Assembly (NCBI RefSeq): GCF_012927345.1 | Contig: NZ_JABBGJ010000040.1 | Span: 1-64,000, forward strand | Source: Paraburkholderia polaris | GTDB lineage: Bacteria > Pseudomonadota > Gammaproteobacteria > Burkholderiales > Burkholderiaceae | Direction: 5' to 3' | Length of the DNA: 64,000 bases | Part shown: piece after piece, positions 37,410-46,993 of the stretch | Position numbering within the stretch: position 1 is the first letter of the stretch | How the letters are laid out: each line of letters starts with the position of its first letter | Notes under the pieces: model-generated | The model's input: the letters and a program-made list of their open reading frames with translations, nothing else | Told to the model about the DNA's origin: nothing | Database searches by the model: none | Translations under genes and position numbers: made by a program

Positions 37410-37730
37410 ATGTCCTGGATTCTTCTGCTGATTGCCGGTTTGCTCGAAGTCGCATGGGCGGCCGGTCTCAAAACCTCCGAAGGTTTCACCCGCCTGTGGC
37501 CATCCGTATTCACGGTGGTGACCGCGCTCAGCAGCTTTGTCCTGCTCGCGATGGCGATGCGCCAGTTGCCGCTCGGCACGGCCTACGCCGTGTGGACGGG
37601 GATCGGCGCGGTCGGCGCGTTTATCTTCGGCATCGTCATGATGGGTGAGGCACTGACGGCCGCGCGGGTGGCGAGCGCGGCGCTGATCGTGATCGGATTG
37701 ATCGGGTTGAAGCTGTCGTCGGGGCATTGA
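37410..37730 (+). CDS. sugE: SugE/Gdx guanidinium exporter (SMR family)
   Basis: The 106-aa, four-helix small multidrug resistance protein exports guanidinium in exchange for protons. Glu13 in GLLEVAWA is the essential proton/substrate site; the second-helix [16 protein letters not shown] is typical of the SugE (Gdx) rather than EmrE branch. The upstream guanidine-II riboswitch supports the substrate assignment. Full length, own promoter. Confidence 0.95.
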   Translation: MSWILLLIAGLLEVAWAAGLKTSEGFTRLWPSVFTVVTALSSFVLLAMAMRQLPLGTAYAVWTGIGAVGAFIFGIVMMGEALTAARVASAALIVIGLIGLKLSSGH

Positions 37731-37990
37731 GCCCTTGTTGTTCAGCCAGATTGTCGTGTCCGCGTGTGCCCGAGCCGGGTGCAAACTGGACGCCATTAGA
37801 GCCCGCCATTTGTTCGCCGCTCTGCGTTCTGCGAATTAACGTGGCTATAATGAGATTGAATCCAACCTGAAATTGCCCGCGGCCCATTTGGCGCGGCCGG
37901 CTTGGCGCGGGTCTGACGACTTCGGTGCGGCGGCTCCCTTTCTTTTGCCCGTCGAAGCGCCCGGCACGCACAGCGCGCCTGGAGGCGGCC

Positions 37991-38602
37991 ATGCTTGAAT
38001 CACTTTCGCTCGCTGCGGGCCTCTCATGGGGCAGCGGTCTGCGCCTCTATCTGACAGTCCTGCTGGCCGGCGTGTTCGCACGTCTGGGCTTCATCCATCT
38101 CCCCGATACGCTGTCCGCCCTGTCCTCGCCGTGGGTAATCGGCGTTGCCGGCGTGCTGACGGTCACGGAATTTCTCGCCGACAAAATCCCAGCGTTCGAT
38201 TCCTTATGGGACGCGGTCCATACCTTTATCCGCATTCCCGCCGGCGCGGTACTGGCGGCCGGCGCGCTCGGCCATGCCGATCCCGCGCTGCTGACGGTCG
38301 CGGCACTTGCGGGCGGCACGCTGGCGGGCACCGCGCATCTGGCGAAAGCGGGCACGCGCGCGCTGATCAATCTGTCACCGGAACCGGTGTCGAATGTCGT
38401 GACCTCGACCGCTGAAGATGGTCTCGTGTTCGGCGGCATGCTGCTCGCGCTGTTCGTGCCGGTTCTGTTCCTGGTATTGATGGTGGGCTTCCTGATGCTG
38501 GCAGGCTGGGCGTTGCCGCGGCTGTGGCGCGGGGTGCAGGGCGGTTTTCGCGGGATGGCGACGCACATGGTGTCGCGCTTTGCCAGGAGTCGGCACGATT
38601 GA
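37991..38602 (+). CDS. DUF4126 family membrane protein
   Basis: The 203-aa product has about five hydrophobic segments and starts MLESLSLAAGLSWGSGLRLY, which is the conserved N-terminal pattern of DUF4126 (glycine-rich, GLRLYLT). The segment TEFLADKIPAFDSLWDAVHTFIRIPAGA is also family-typical. Function unknown. ATG 37991 is preferred since upstream codons in frame are not hydrophobic; GGAGGC lies just before it. Its stop TGA overlaps the TTG start of the next gene (TTGA), indicating coupling. Confidence 0.85.
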   Translation: MLESLSLAAGLSWGSGLRLYLTVLLAGVFARLGFIHLPDTLSALSSPWVIGVAGVLTVTEFLADKIPAFDSLWDAVHTFIRIPAGAVLAAGALGHADPALLTVAALAGGTLAGTAHLAKAGTRALINLSPEPVSNVVTSTAEDGLVFGGMLLALFVPVLFLVLMVGFLMLAGWALPRLWRGVQGGFRGMATHMVSRFARSRHD

Positions 38603-41181
38603 GCGATACGGTAAGGGGTGCTGCGGCGCGGTCGGCCTCACGGCCAACACGCCGGCTGGGCGGCGCGGATGTGCTGCGCCAGGCCATCCGCATGACGGCG
38701 CGCGACTGGCGCGCGGGCGAATTGACGATGCTGCTGCTGGCACTGGTGCTGGCCGTCGCGGCGTTGTCGAGTGTCGGTTTTCTGGCTGACCGCTTGCATC
38801 AGGGGCTCGAGCGTGATGCGCGGCGCATGATCGCCGCCGATTTCATCGTCCGTGCCGATCATCCGGTCGATCCGCAGTTCGCGCAGCAAGCGGGCGCGCT
38901 CGGTCTGAATACCGCCAGCACGGCGATCTTCCCCAGCATGATCAATTCGACCGCTGCGCAGCCGGTCTCGCGGCTGGCCGCCATCAAGGCGGTGTCGCCG
39001 GGTTATCCGTTGCGCGGCGCGTTGCGGATCGCGCCGGCGCCTGGCGCGGCAGACCATCCCACACAGTCGATTCCGGCGCCGGGTACGGTATGGGTCGATC
39101 AGGCACTCCTCGACGCATTGAAGCTGCATGTCGGCGACGCCGTGAAGGTCGGGTCTCGCAGCTTCACGATCGGCGCGGTGATTACCCGCGAACTCGACCG
39201 TGGCTTTTCGTTCGTCAATTTTTCGCCGCGTTTGATGCTGCGTGCCGACGAGGTCCAATCGACCGGCCTCATCACCTTCGGTAGCCGCGTGACTTACCGG
39301 TTGCTGGTGGCGGGACCGGATGCGTCGGTAGCGCGCTTCGCGCAGTTCGCGCATGACAAGGTGGACGGCGGCAAGATGCGCGGCGTCGCGCTCGAGTCGT
39401 TGCAGGATGGCCAGCCGCAGGTGCGTCAGACGCTCGACCGCGCGGGTCACTTCCTCACGCTCGTCTCGCTGCTCACCGCGTTGCTCGCGGCGGTGGCGAT
39501 CGCGATGGCCGCCCATCGGTATATGCGCCGGCATCTGGACGGCTGCGCGGCGATGCGCTGCCTCGGCGTCAGTCAGGCCACACTGCGCACGCTGTTCACA
39601 CTTGAATTCGTCGGGCTGGGTTTGATCGGCGGTGCGCTCGGCGTGGCGCTCGGTTACCTGGGGCACATGGCATTGCTAACGTGGCTCGGCAGTCTGATCG
39701 ACGTCGCGTTGCCGTACCCAACCGCGTGGCCGGCGCTCGAAGGTATCGCGGCGGGTCTCGTACTGCTGCTCGGCTTCGCGTTGCCGCCGCTGTTGCCACT
39801 GACGCGCGTGCCGCCGGTGCGCGTGCTGCGTCGCGAATGGGGTGAAGCGGGGCGCACTGCCTGGGCCGCCTATGCGCTCGGCATCGTGTTGTTCGCGGCA
39901 CTCCTGATCGTCGCGGCGGGCGAGTTGAAGCTCGGTGGCATCGTCGCGGGCGGCTTTGCCGGCGGAATGCTGGCGTTCGCGTGCATCGCGCGGCTGGCGT
40001 TGTGGGGCGCGTCGCGTGTCGTGCGCAGCGAGCGCGTGAACGCCGGAATCGGCTGGCGCTACGCGCTGGCGTCGCTAGAGCGGCGCAGCGGCGCGAGCGC
40101 GTTACAGATCACCGCGCTCGGCATCGGTTTGATGTGCCTGTTGCTGATCGCGATGACGCGTAACGACCTCGTGGCCGGTTGGCGCAAATCGACGCCGCCC
40201 GACGCGCCGAACGAATTCATCATCGACATCCAGCCCGACCAGCGCGACGCTGTCACGCAATATCTGAGCACGCACGGTGTGCCCGGCACGGTGCTCTCGC
40301 CGATGGTGCGCGGGCGGCTGATCGCGATCAACGGCAAGCCGGTCAATCCGGATTCGTTCAAGGGCGACGATGCCAGGCGTCTCGTCGACCGCGAATTCAA
40401 TCTGTCGTACACGACCGAGCTACCCGACGACAACCGTCTCTCTGCCGGCACATGGTATGGCGACACGAAGACGCCGCAGATTTCGATTGAGCAGGGGCTT
40501 GCGAAGCTGATCAACGTAAAGCCTGGCGACACGCTGCGCTTCGACGTGACGGGTTTGCAGATCGATGCGCCGGTAACGAGTGTGCGCAAGCTCGACTGGG
40601 GCTCGTTCAAGGTCAACTTTTTCGTGCTGATGCCGCCGGCCGCCTTGCAGGATTTCCCGGCGACGTTCATCACGAGCTTCCATTTGCCGCCCGAAAAGCA
40701 ATCGACCATCGACGGGCTGATCGCCGCCTATCCGAACCTCACGGCAATCGATACCGGCCCGATTCTGGCGCAGGTGCAGCGTGTCTTGCAGCAGGTAATC
40801 GGCGCGGTGCAGTTTCTGTTTGCGTTCACACTCGCGGCCGGCGTGCTGGTGCTCTACGCAGCGCTTGCCGGCACGCGTGATGAGCGTATGCGAGAATCCG
40901 CGCTGCTGCGCGCGCTGGGCGCGTCGCATCGTCAGGTGCGGGCGGTGCAGGTCGCCGAGTTTGTGGCGGTGGGGGCGCTGGCGGGTTTGATGGCGGCGGT
41001 CGGCGCGCAAGTGGTCGGCTGGGTGCTGGCGACGCGCGTGTTCGAGTTTTATCTGACCTTCGATCCGTGGCTGTTGCCTGCGGGTGTTGCAGCCGGGATT
41101 GCCTGCGCGGGCGTGGGTGGCTGGCTCAGCTTGCGGCATGTGCTGGCGCGGCCCGCGCTGCAATCGCTGCGGGATGCGTGA
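38599..41181 (+). CDS. FtsX-like ABC transporter permease (YbbP type)
   Basis: The 860-aa protein has the layout of large FtsX/MacB-type permeases: an N-terminal membrane segment, a large periplasmic domain (about 60-270), three helices, a middle block, a second periplasmic domain (about 530-720) and a final three-helix FtsX domain with RDERMRESALLRALGASHRQVRAVQ, the coupling-helix signature. Related YbbP proteins work with an ATPase (YbbA) in envelope or lipid/peptide export; no ATPase gene adjoins it here. The TTG start at 38599 is chosen because AGGAG lies nine bases upstream and it overlaps the DUF4126 stop; the longer open frame would overlap that gene by 80 bases. Confidence 0.8.
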   Translation: MSDTVRGAAARSASRPTRRLGGADVLRQAIRMTARDWRAGELTMLLLALVLAVAALSSVGFLADRLHQGLERDARRMIAADFIVRADHPVDPQFAQQAGALGLNTASTAIFPSMINSTAAQPVSRLAAIKAVSPGYPLRGALRIAPAPGAADHPTQSIPAPGTVWVDQALLDALKLHVGDAVKVGSRSFTIGAVITRELDRGFSFVNFSPRLMLRADEVQSTGLITFGSRVTYRLLVAGPDASVARFAQFAHDKVDGGKMRGVALESLQDGQPQVRQTLDRAGHFLTLVSLLTALLAAVAIAMAAHRYMRRHLDGCAAMRCLGVSQATLRTLFTLEFVGLGLIGGALGVALGYLGHMALLTWLGSLIDVALPYPTAWPALEGIAAGLVLLLGFALPPLLPLTRVPPVRVLRREWGEAGRTAWAAYALGIVLFAALLIVAAGELKLGGIVAGGFAGGMLAFACIARLALWGASRVVRSERVNAGIGWRYALASLERRSGASALQITALGIGLMCLLLIAMTRNDLVAGWRKSTPPDAPNEFIIDIQPDQRDAVTQYLSTHGVPGTVLSPMVRGRLIAINGKPVNPDSFKGDDARRLVDREFNLSYTTELPDDNRLSAGTWYGDTKTPQISIEQGLAKLINVKPGDTLRFDVTGLQIDAPVTSVRKLDWGSFKVNFFVLMPPAALQDFPATFITSFHLPPEKQSTIDGLIAAYPNLTAIDTGPILAQVQRVLQQVIGAVQFLFAFTLAAGVLVLYAALAGTRDERMRESALLRALGASHRQVRAVQVAEFVAVGALAGLMAAVGAQVVGWVLATRVFEFYLTFDPWLLPAGVAAGIACAGVGGWLSLRHVLARPALQSLRDA

Positions 41182-41210
41182 TTTTTCTATTTTGGTTTTT
41201 GTGATTGGGT

Positions 41211-41624
41211 ATGAGCGATCTTAACGACGAAGTGTCCGCCGCACAGCCGACGGCCTTCGAACTGGTGGGCGGTGAAGCGCGCGTGCGCGAACTGGTCGAC
41301 CGGTTTTATGACTTGATGGATCTCGAAGCGGAATTCGTGGGGATCCGGGCGTTGCATCCGGAATCGCTCGATGGCTCGCGCGACAAGTTTTTCTGGTTCT
41401 TGTGCGGGTGGATGGGCGGACCCGATCATTACATCAGCCGGTTTGGCCATCCCAGGTTGAAGGCGAGGCATATGCCGTTTCCGATCGCGTCCAGCGAGCG
41501 GGATCAGTGGCTTCGCTGCATGGCGTGGGCGATGGAAGACGTCGGGCTTTCCGAGCCCTTGAGGGAGCGGTTGCTGGCGTCGTTCTTCGAGACCGCGGAC
41601 TGGATGCGTAATCGCAATGGTTGA
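41211..41624 (+). CDS. Group II truncated haemoglobin
   Basis: The 137-aa protein is a group II (trHbO-type) truncated globin that binds haem and handles oxygen, NO or peroxide. Signatures: FYDLMD with the distal B10-type Tyr, LHPESLDGSRDKFFWFLCGWMGGPDHYI, and GHPRLKARHMPFPI containing the proximal His. ATG 41211 is used; a TTG two codons upstream is possible. Its end overlaps the next gene by eight bases. Confidence 0.9.
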   Translation: MSDLNDEVSAAQPTAFELVGGEARVRELVDRFYDLMDLEAEFVGIRALHPESLDGSRDKFFWFLCGWMGGPDHYISRFGHPRLKARHMPFPIASSERDQWLRCMAWAMEDVGLSEPLRERLLASFFETADWMRNRNG

Positions 41625-42225
41625 TGGCGGGGCAGCGCTGCCGGAAGCGGAGGAGGCGCGCGCAGTCCTGGACTGCTGGTTTGGCGCTCCAAATACACCC
41701 ACCTTCGGCCAGGCACGCAAGCTCTGGTTCTCCCGCGATCAGGCCTTCGATGCGATGCTGCTGGAACGTTTCGCGGCACTGATCGATGCGGCGCGCGAAG
41801 GGTCTCTCGACAGCTGGACGGAAACACCGCTCGGCGCGTTAGCACTGGTCATCGTGCTGGATCAGTTTTCCCGCAATTGCCACCGCAATACGCCGCGCGC
41901 CTTCGCTGCCGACCATCAAGCGTTGCGCATCGCGCAACAGATGATCGCAAGCGGCGCCGATCTGTTGTTGCCGACCGCGCATCACCGCGCGTTCGCGTAT
42001 TTGCCGTTCGAACACGACGAAACGCTCGCCAGCCAGCACGAATCGCTGCGCCTGTTCAAACAGCTGAAGGCCGAGCCGGACGGTGCGTCCTACTACTCGT
42101 CCGCGGTCGGGCACGCCAGAATCATCGAGCGTTTCGGACGCTTTCCACATCGCAATGCGCTGCTCGGGCGCCAGTCGACGGATGAAGAAACGGCTTTCCT
42201 GAAAGGACCCGGCTCGTCGTTCTAG
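41617..42225 (+). CDS. DUF924 family protein
   Basis: The 202-aa all-helical soluble protein matches DUF924: VLDCWFG near the N-terminus, WFSRDQAFDAMLLERF, ALVIVLDQFSRNCHRNTPRAFAAD and HARIIERFGRFPHRNALLGR. Structure-wise the family is TPR-like; its function is unknown. It overlaps the truncated haemoglobin gene by eight bases, so the two are probably co-translated. YYSSAVGHARIIERFGRFPHR is the most conserved block. Confidence 0.88.
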   Translation: MVDGGAALPEAEEARAVLDCWFGAPNTPTFGQARKLWFSRDQAFDAMLLERFAALIDAAREGSLDSWTETPLGALALVIVLDQFSRNCHRNTPRAFAADHQALRIAQQMIASGADLLLPTAHHRAFAYLPFEHDETLASQHESLRLFKQLKAEPDGASYYSSAVGHARIIERFGRFPHRNALLGRQSTDEETAFLKGPGSSF

Positions 42226-42275
42226 GCGCAAGGGAAACGCGCAAGCGCAGGCCAGGCGCTAACTGGCGTTGCGTG

Positions 42276-44261
42276 CTACTCGCCGTGCGTGGGCGTCGCC
42301 GGCGTCCGCACGAACACTCGCAACAGCTCGTCGGTGTCGCCCGGGCGCGCGCCGGACCAGAATAGTTGCCAATCGCCAGCCGGCGCGCGCGCATTGTCGC
42401 GGCGGCTCTCGGCGATCAGCCACGTGCATTCGGTCGTCGCGGTGTCAGTTGTCGGCTGATGCTCGATGCCGGTGTAGTAGTACAGCATCGGCGCTTCGGA
42501 TTCGCCGAGGTCCGTGCTGGCCATGCAATCGCCATCGTTCCATTCGATATTCATGCGGGCGCTGAGGTTTTCGAACACGGAGCGGTAACTCTTCGCATAG
42601 TCGAGCCATGGCATCAGCAGCGTGCTCACCAGTCCCCACGCGAGAATCGCGCCGGTGCACCAGCTCAGCGCGCCGCGCCATTTGCCGGTGTGCCTGAAGA
42701 CAGGCAGCAACCACAGCCAGCCGAGCGTCAGCAGCAGCGCGGCGGCGATCAGCCCGGGTTTGACCGGCAGCACCCAGTCGAGCGGCAACCAGCGGCCGAG
42801 CCGGTGCAGCGACGCATGCGTGTTGGCCGGACCGCTCATGATCGACCAGATGATCCACGCGAGCGCGGCCGCGCTGCCAAACAGCACGCGGCTCGCCATG
42901 TCCCAGCTTGCGTGCAGGCGCCGCGGCAGCTTTTCGATGCCTTGCATTGCCACCAGTGCGAGCGGGGCGATGAACGGCAGAATGTACAGTTCGCGAACTG
43001 TGGCCGAGGTTTGCAGTACGGCAAAGCCGGTGCCCGCGAAGATCACCGGCAGGGCCACGCGCGGATCGCGCCAGCGGCGCCACCCGCCGCCGGCGAGCGC
43101 GGCCAACGCAAGCGGCACCACCGGAAAGCCGACGCTTAGCACGGTGCGCAGCACGAATAGACGGCTTTCATTTTCAGAGCCGAGTTCCGCCACCGAAAAG
43201 CCAAAGAAGCGGCCGATGTTGTTGTCCCACAGCCAGACCTTGAAGAGCGCTTCGGAGCGCAGATAGAAAAAAATCGGCCAGATCAGCGCGAAGGGCGCGC
43301 AGACCAGCGCGGCGATGCCGAGCGCCGCTGCAAAGCTGCGAGTACGGCAGCCGGGATACAGCACCAGCACCGCGACGGTGGTCGCGCCGAACACGAGCGG
43401 CACGAACAGGCCCTTGGCCAGCAACGACACGCCGACGCCTGCGCCGAACATCGCCGCGCCGCTCAGAATCGCGTGGCGCCGACGGCGTGCGTCGACCGGC
43501 AGCAGGCGCGCTTCGTCGCGCAGATGGACCAGCACTAGCTCGAACAGTCCGCAGAAACCGAGCGCGGCACCGGCCATTAGCGCGACGTCGGTCATCATGT
43601 CGTGCACGTGCTTGACGACGACGAGCGTGCCGGCGAACAGCGCAAGCGTGCCGATTACGCGGATATCGAGCCAACTCGACGCGGCCACCGCGCGGCGGGC
43701 GACGCGTGCCGTGTAGTAGACGGTCAGTCCGGCGAAGAGCGCGCTCGCGAGGCGTGCGGCGTCATGCAAAGGCAGGTAGCGGCCGAACATCCACGCGAGG
43801 CCGGCGGCGACCCAGTCATAGATAGGCGGCTTTTCCACAAAGGGCTGACCAGCGTTGGTCGGCACGACCAGATCGCCGGTGTCGAGCATGTGCTGGATGA
43901 TGCCGAACGTATAGGTCTCGTCCTGCTTCCATGGCTCGTGCCCCAAGGTGCCGGGCAGGAGCCATGCGCAGAGGATCGCAAACGCGACCAGCCACATCAG
44001 CGGGCGGGCAGCCGTGAGCGCGCGCAAGCGCCGGGCGCCACGCGAAGCGGTGGGCGCCGAGGGACCGGCAGGGGCGGCAGGCCTTGCGGGCGCCGCGGCT
44101 TCGGCAGCGGCAGTGTGACCGTCTGGCAAGGCCGCGCCGGATTCGGCAATGTGTGCCGAGCCGGGGCGCGTGTTCGCCGCACCGTCGGCAGGGCCGGCCG
44201 GCGCAGGCGTCGCAATCGCGACGTTCCCCGTGCGCCAGGGCGCGGATCGGTTTTCGACCAT
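42276..44261 (-). CDS. ArnT/GT39-like membrane glycosyltransferase
   Basis: The 661-aa protein has an N-terminal Ala/Pro-rich cytoplasmic stretch (1-80) followed by about 11-13 membrane helices. The first periplasmic loop after helix 1 contains LGHEPWKQDETYTFGIIQHML, with the acidic pair typical of GT-C enzymes, and KPPIYDWVAAGLAW, both characteristic of GT39 family dolichyl/ArnT-type transferases that move a sugar from a polyprenyl carrier to lipid A, protein or other acceptors. The actual sugar and acceptor are unknown. The C-terminal 130 residues form a soluble domain. Convergent with DUF924. Confidence 0.8.
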   Translation of the reverse strand: MVENRSAPWRTGNVAIATPAPAGPADGAANTRPGSAHIAESGAALPDGHTAAAEAAAPARPAAPAGPSAPTASRGARRLRALTAARPLMWLVAFAILCAWLLPGTLGHEPWKQDETYTFGIIQHMLDTGDLVVPTNAGQPFVEKPPIYDWVAAGLAWMFGRYLPLHDAARLASALFAGLTVYYTARVARRAVAASSWLDIRVIGTLALFAGTLVVVKHVHDMMTDVALMAGAALGFCGLFELVLVHLRDEARLLPVDARRRRHAILSGAAMFGAGVGVSLLAKGLFVPLVFGATTVAVLVLYPGCRTRSFAAALGIAALVCAPFALIWPIFFYLRSEALFKVWLWDNNIGRFFGFSVAELGSENESRLFVLRTVLSVGFPVVPLALAALAGGGWRRWRDPRVALPVIFAGTGFAVLQTSATVRELYILPFIAPLALVAMQGIEKLPRRLHASWDMASRVLFGSAAALAWIIWSIMSGPANTHASLHRLGRWLPLDWVLPVKPGLIAAALLLTLGWLWLLPVFRHTGKWRGALSWCTGAILAWGLVSTLLMPWLDYAKSYRSVFENLSARMNIEWNDGDCMASTDLGESEAPMLYYYTGIEHQPTTDTATTECTWLIAESRRDNARAPAGDWQLFWSGARPGDTDELLRVFVRTPATPTHGE

Positions 44262-44443
44262 GAGAATCTCTGATTGCCCAACGCGGCGACGTGGGCCGCG
44301 GGCTTATGCAATGGCTGTGCATCGCATGCGGGGTGCATGCGAATGCTGCGATTGTAGTCCCAGATTATTACGGCTGATTACATAAAAAACCGGGAAGATT
44401 GTGATCAGCCGAACGGATTGAGCCGATTCCTCGTCAAATGGGA

Positions 44444-44471
44444 GGGAATCGGGAATCGGGAATCGGGAATC
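44444..44471 (+). repeat. Short tandem repeat GGGAATC x4
   Basis: Four perfect 7-base copies (44444-44471) followed by a degenerate GCGAATG. It lies in the 290-base gap between the glycosyltransferase and SDR genes, which holds nothing else recognisable. Confidence 0.8.
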
Positions 44472-44551
44472 GCGAATGGAGAAGGCAGAAGTGGTCGGGG
44501 AAGCCGCTGGTCGCTTAGAAGACGCGGGGCGCTAACCAGTAAAACGGCCGC

Positions 44552-45301
44552 TCAGCGTCCGCCGGTGACGTCAAGCAGCGCGCCCGTCACGTACGAGGCG
44601 GCGTCGCTCAACAACCAGACGATCGATTCGGCGACCTCGTCGGCGCTGCCGGGGCGGCCCAGCGGCGTGGTCGCGCCGAGCTGGGCGGCGCGCTCGGGCT
44701 TGCCGCCGCTGGCGTGGATTTCGGTATCGATCAGGCCGGGACGCACCGCGTTCACGCGCACACCTTGCGGGCCGAGTTCCTTGGCGAGGCCGATCGTCAT
44801 GGTGTCGACGGCGCCTTTCGAGCCGGCATAGTCGACGTATTCGTTCGGCGAACCCAAACGCGCAGCCGCCGACGAGATATTCACGATCACGCCCCCCGCG
44901 CCGCCACGGGTTGTCGACATCCGGCGCGCGGCTTCGCGTGCGCACAGGTACGCGCCGAGCACGTTCACGTCAAACATGCGCTTCAGACGCGCGAGGTCCA
45001 TATCCGCAAGCTGGCTCGACGGCGCGACGATCCCGGCATTGTTGACGAGCGCATCGAGCCGGCCGAACTTCTGCTGGAGCGCGTCGAACATTGCGATCAC
45101 GTCGGCTTCGCTGGCGACGTCTCCGGCAATCGGCAACGCATGGCCGCCGGCGCGTTCCACTTCAGCCACGGTTTCCTGCGCGGCCGCGAGGTTGCGCGCA
45201 TAGTTCACGCCGACCGACCAGCCGCGTGCGCCCAGCAAACGCGCGGTTGCGCGGCCAATGCCGCGGCTGCCACCGGTGATCAGAACGGCTTTCGTCATCA
45301 C
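44552..45301 (-). CDS. SDR family oxidoreductase
   Basis: The 249-aa classical short-chain dehydrogenase has all key motifs: NAD(P)-binding TGGSRGIGRA, ALVNNAGIV, catalytic Ser in NISSAAA and Tyr-Lys in YVDYAGSKGAV, and the C-terminal DEVAESIVWLLSDAASYVTGALLDVTGG typical of the FabG/glucose-dehydrogenase branch. Substrate not predictable. Start is ATG-ATG at 45301/45298. Confidence 0.88.
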   Translation of the reverse strand: MMTKAVLITGGSRGIGRATARLLGARGWSVGVNYARNLAAAQETVAEVERAGGHALPIAGDVASEADVIAMFDALQQKFGRLDALVNNAGIVAPSSQLADMDLARLKRMFDVNVLGAYLCAREAARRMSTTRGGAGGVIVNISSAAARLGSPNEYVDYAGSKGAVDTMTIGLAKELGPQGVRVNAVRPGLIDTEIHASGGKPERAAQLGATTPLGRPGSADEVAESIVWLLSDAASYVTGALLDVTGGR

Positions 45302-45382
45302 AACCTCATCGTTCGGGTGGGGGCCGCAGGCGCGTGCGGCCGGTGTTCATTCAGATGGTCGAAGAAGCGCAGCAGGCGGCGA

Positions 45383-45967
45383 TCAAACGGCGTCGCGTTT
45401 GATGGCCCATTTGTCGTTGGCAGGCGGCTTATAGCGTTGCAGCTTGTCGATCAGCGCGACGGGATCGGCATCCCTTTGCAGGATGTCGAAATAGGTTTGC
45501 CGCATGAAGCCTTCGTCTACCGTGTGTTTGAGGAGCGCGATCAGCGGATCGTAGAAGCCGTCGATATTCAGCAGTGCCACCGGTTTCTGGTGATAGCCGA
45601 GTTGCGCCCACGTATAGACCTCGAACAGCTCTTCTAGCGTGCCCGCGCCGCCCGGCATCGCGACGAACGCGTCGGACAGGTCGGCCATCATCTTCTTGCG
45701 ATGATGCATGTCGGGCACCACATGCAATTCGGTCAAGCCGTTATGGCCGACTTCCTTGTTGACCAGCAACTCGGGAATCACGCCGATTGCGCGGCCGCCT
45801 TCGGCCATCACCGTATCGGCGATCACGCCCATCAGGCCAACCTTGCCGCCGCCATAGACCAGCGCGAGATCAGCCTGCACCAGCGCGCGGCCGAAGGCAC
45901 GCGCGGCTTCGGCGTACAACGGTCTGGCTCCGTCGGAGGAGCCGCAATACACACACACCGACTTCAT
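45383..45967 (-). CDS. LOG family protein (cytokinin riboside 5'-monophosphate phosphoribohydrolase-like)
   Basis: The 194-aa protein shows SVCVYCGSS at the N-terminus and the diagnostic AMPGGAGTLEELFEVYTWAQLG, as in LOG/YvdD enzymes that split ribose 5-phosphate from AMP or cytokinin nucleotides. LVYGGGKVGLMGVIAD is the conserved nucleotide loop. ATG 45967 is used; a second upstream ATG adds two residues and would overlap the TetR gene. It starts 2 bases after the TetR-family gene stop, so the two are one transcription unit. Confidence 0.9.
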   Translation of the reverse strand: MKSVCVYCGSSDGARPLYAEAARAFGRALVQADLALVYGGGKVGLMGVIADTVMAEGGRAIGVIPELLVNKEVGHNGLTELHVVPDMHHRKKMMADLSDAFVAMPGGAGTLEELFEVYTWAQLGYHQKPVALLNIDGFYDPLIALLKHTVDEGFMRQTYFDILQRDADPVALIDKLQRYKPPANDKWAIKRDAV

Positions 45968-45969
45968 GC

Positions 45970-46695
45970 TCAAACGTCCTTCGGTTCGTTGCGGGGCGCG
46001 GCGCCCTCTTTCGGCGGCAGGAAGTCGTAGAACTCGCGCTTGGGCAGCTTGCCGGATACGAGGTCGTCGAAAATCTGCCGCGAGCGGCCGCGCAGATAAG
46101 GCGCCATTAGCGAAATGATCTGTACGCTCACCTGATGCAGTTCAGCGCGAATGGTTTCCTGCTCGTTGTACTTGCGCGGGTTCATCACGAACTGATACGA
46201 CAGCCAGTAAGTCGCGATCACACCGATGTTGGTCGCGATCACTTGCAGCTCTTCCGGCGTGGCGACCATTTCGCCGTCCGCCACGAGTTGCTCGCAGAAC
46301 TGGCTCGCAAAGCGCACCTTGTGGCTGATGATCTGCTTGAAGTGCGTTTCGAGCGTGCGATTGCGCGCGAGCAGATCGTTCAGATCGCGATACAGGAAGC
46401 GATAGCGCCAGGTGAAATCGATCATGTACTGCAGGTACGACCACATTTCTTCAATGGTCGCGCGGTGATCGTCGGGAAAGCGCAGACGCTTTTCGATCTC
46501 CTGCTCGAACTGGCTGAAGATGCTGTTGATGATGTCGTCTTTGTTGCGGAAGTGGTAGTACAGGTTGCCTGGACTGATTTCCATTTCCTCGGCGATCGTC
46601 GTTGTTGTGACGTTCGGCTCGCCGATCTCGTTGAACAGCTTCAACGACAGTTCGAGGATCCGTTCGCGGGTGCGGCGGGGAGGTTTGGCTTCCAT
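45970..46695 (-). CDS. TetR/AcrR family transcriptional regulator
   Basis: The 241-aa protein carries an N-terminal TetR helix-turn-helix: RERILELSLKLFNEIGEPNV, then TIAEEMEISPGNLYYHFRNKDDII (residues about 10-55). The C-terminal helical domain (from about 75) is longer than average and binds an unknown ligand. It is translated just ahead of the LOG-family gene. No clear palindromic operator was found in its upstream gap. Confidence 0.9.
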   Translation of the reverse strand: MEAKPPRRTRERILELSLKLFNEIGEPNVTTTTIAEEMEISPGNLYYHFRNKDDIINSIFSQFEQEIEKRLRFPDDHRATIEEMWSYLQYMIDFTWRYRFLYRDLNDLLARNRTLETHFKQIISHKVRFASQFCEQLVADGEMVATPEELQVIATNIGVIATYWLSYQFVMNPRKYNEQETIRAELHQVSVQIISLMAPYLRGRSRQIFDDLVSGKLPKREFYDFLPPKEGAAPRNEPKDV

Positions 46696-46798
46696 GTAGT
46701 CCGGCCCTGGTTACGCCGGGCTGGACGCGTGGCGGCATGCCGCTACTGCGTGATCCACCCGGACGCGGTTGGTATAGTCGAGCGCCCCCAAACCTGCC

Positions 46799-46880
46799 GC
46801 TGAGCGACAGGCCCCCCGAGGGGGCAATCCCCCAAGGGGACTTCCTGCGGGGCGGAAAACCTGGGGCGACCCAGCGCTTT
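46799..46880. repeat. GC-rich palindromic cluster, REP-like
   Basis: Several short hairpins lie side by side: CCCCCCGAGGGGG, TCCCCCAAGGGGA and TGGGGCGACCCAG-type pairs. Such clusters are typical of dispersed intergenic REP/BIME elements. It fills the centre of the 298-base gap between the TetR and dgkA genes, which holds no gene. Dispersal elsewhere in the genome cannot be seen from this window. Confidence 0.45.
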
Positions 46881-46993
46881 CTTGTGAGACTATCGGCCGA
46901 TTATAAACCGACCGTTCTTATACCAAGCGGATACTCAGGGTTTTCATTCTTTGGGACGTTCTTAGGATCTTTGATAGCGACGTAACGCAAGTT

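Noticed and set aside
42276-44261. Naming the GT39-like protein arnT
   Set aside because: No lipid A 4-amino-arabinose genes are nearby and the N-terminus differs; only the family level is supported.
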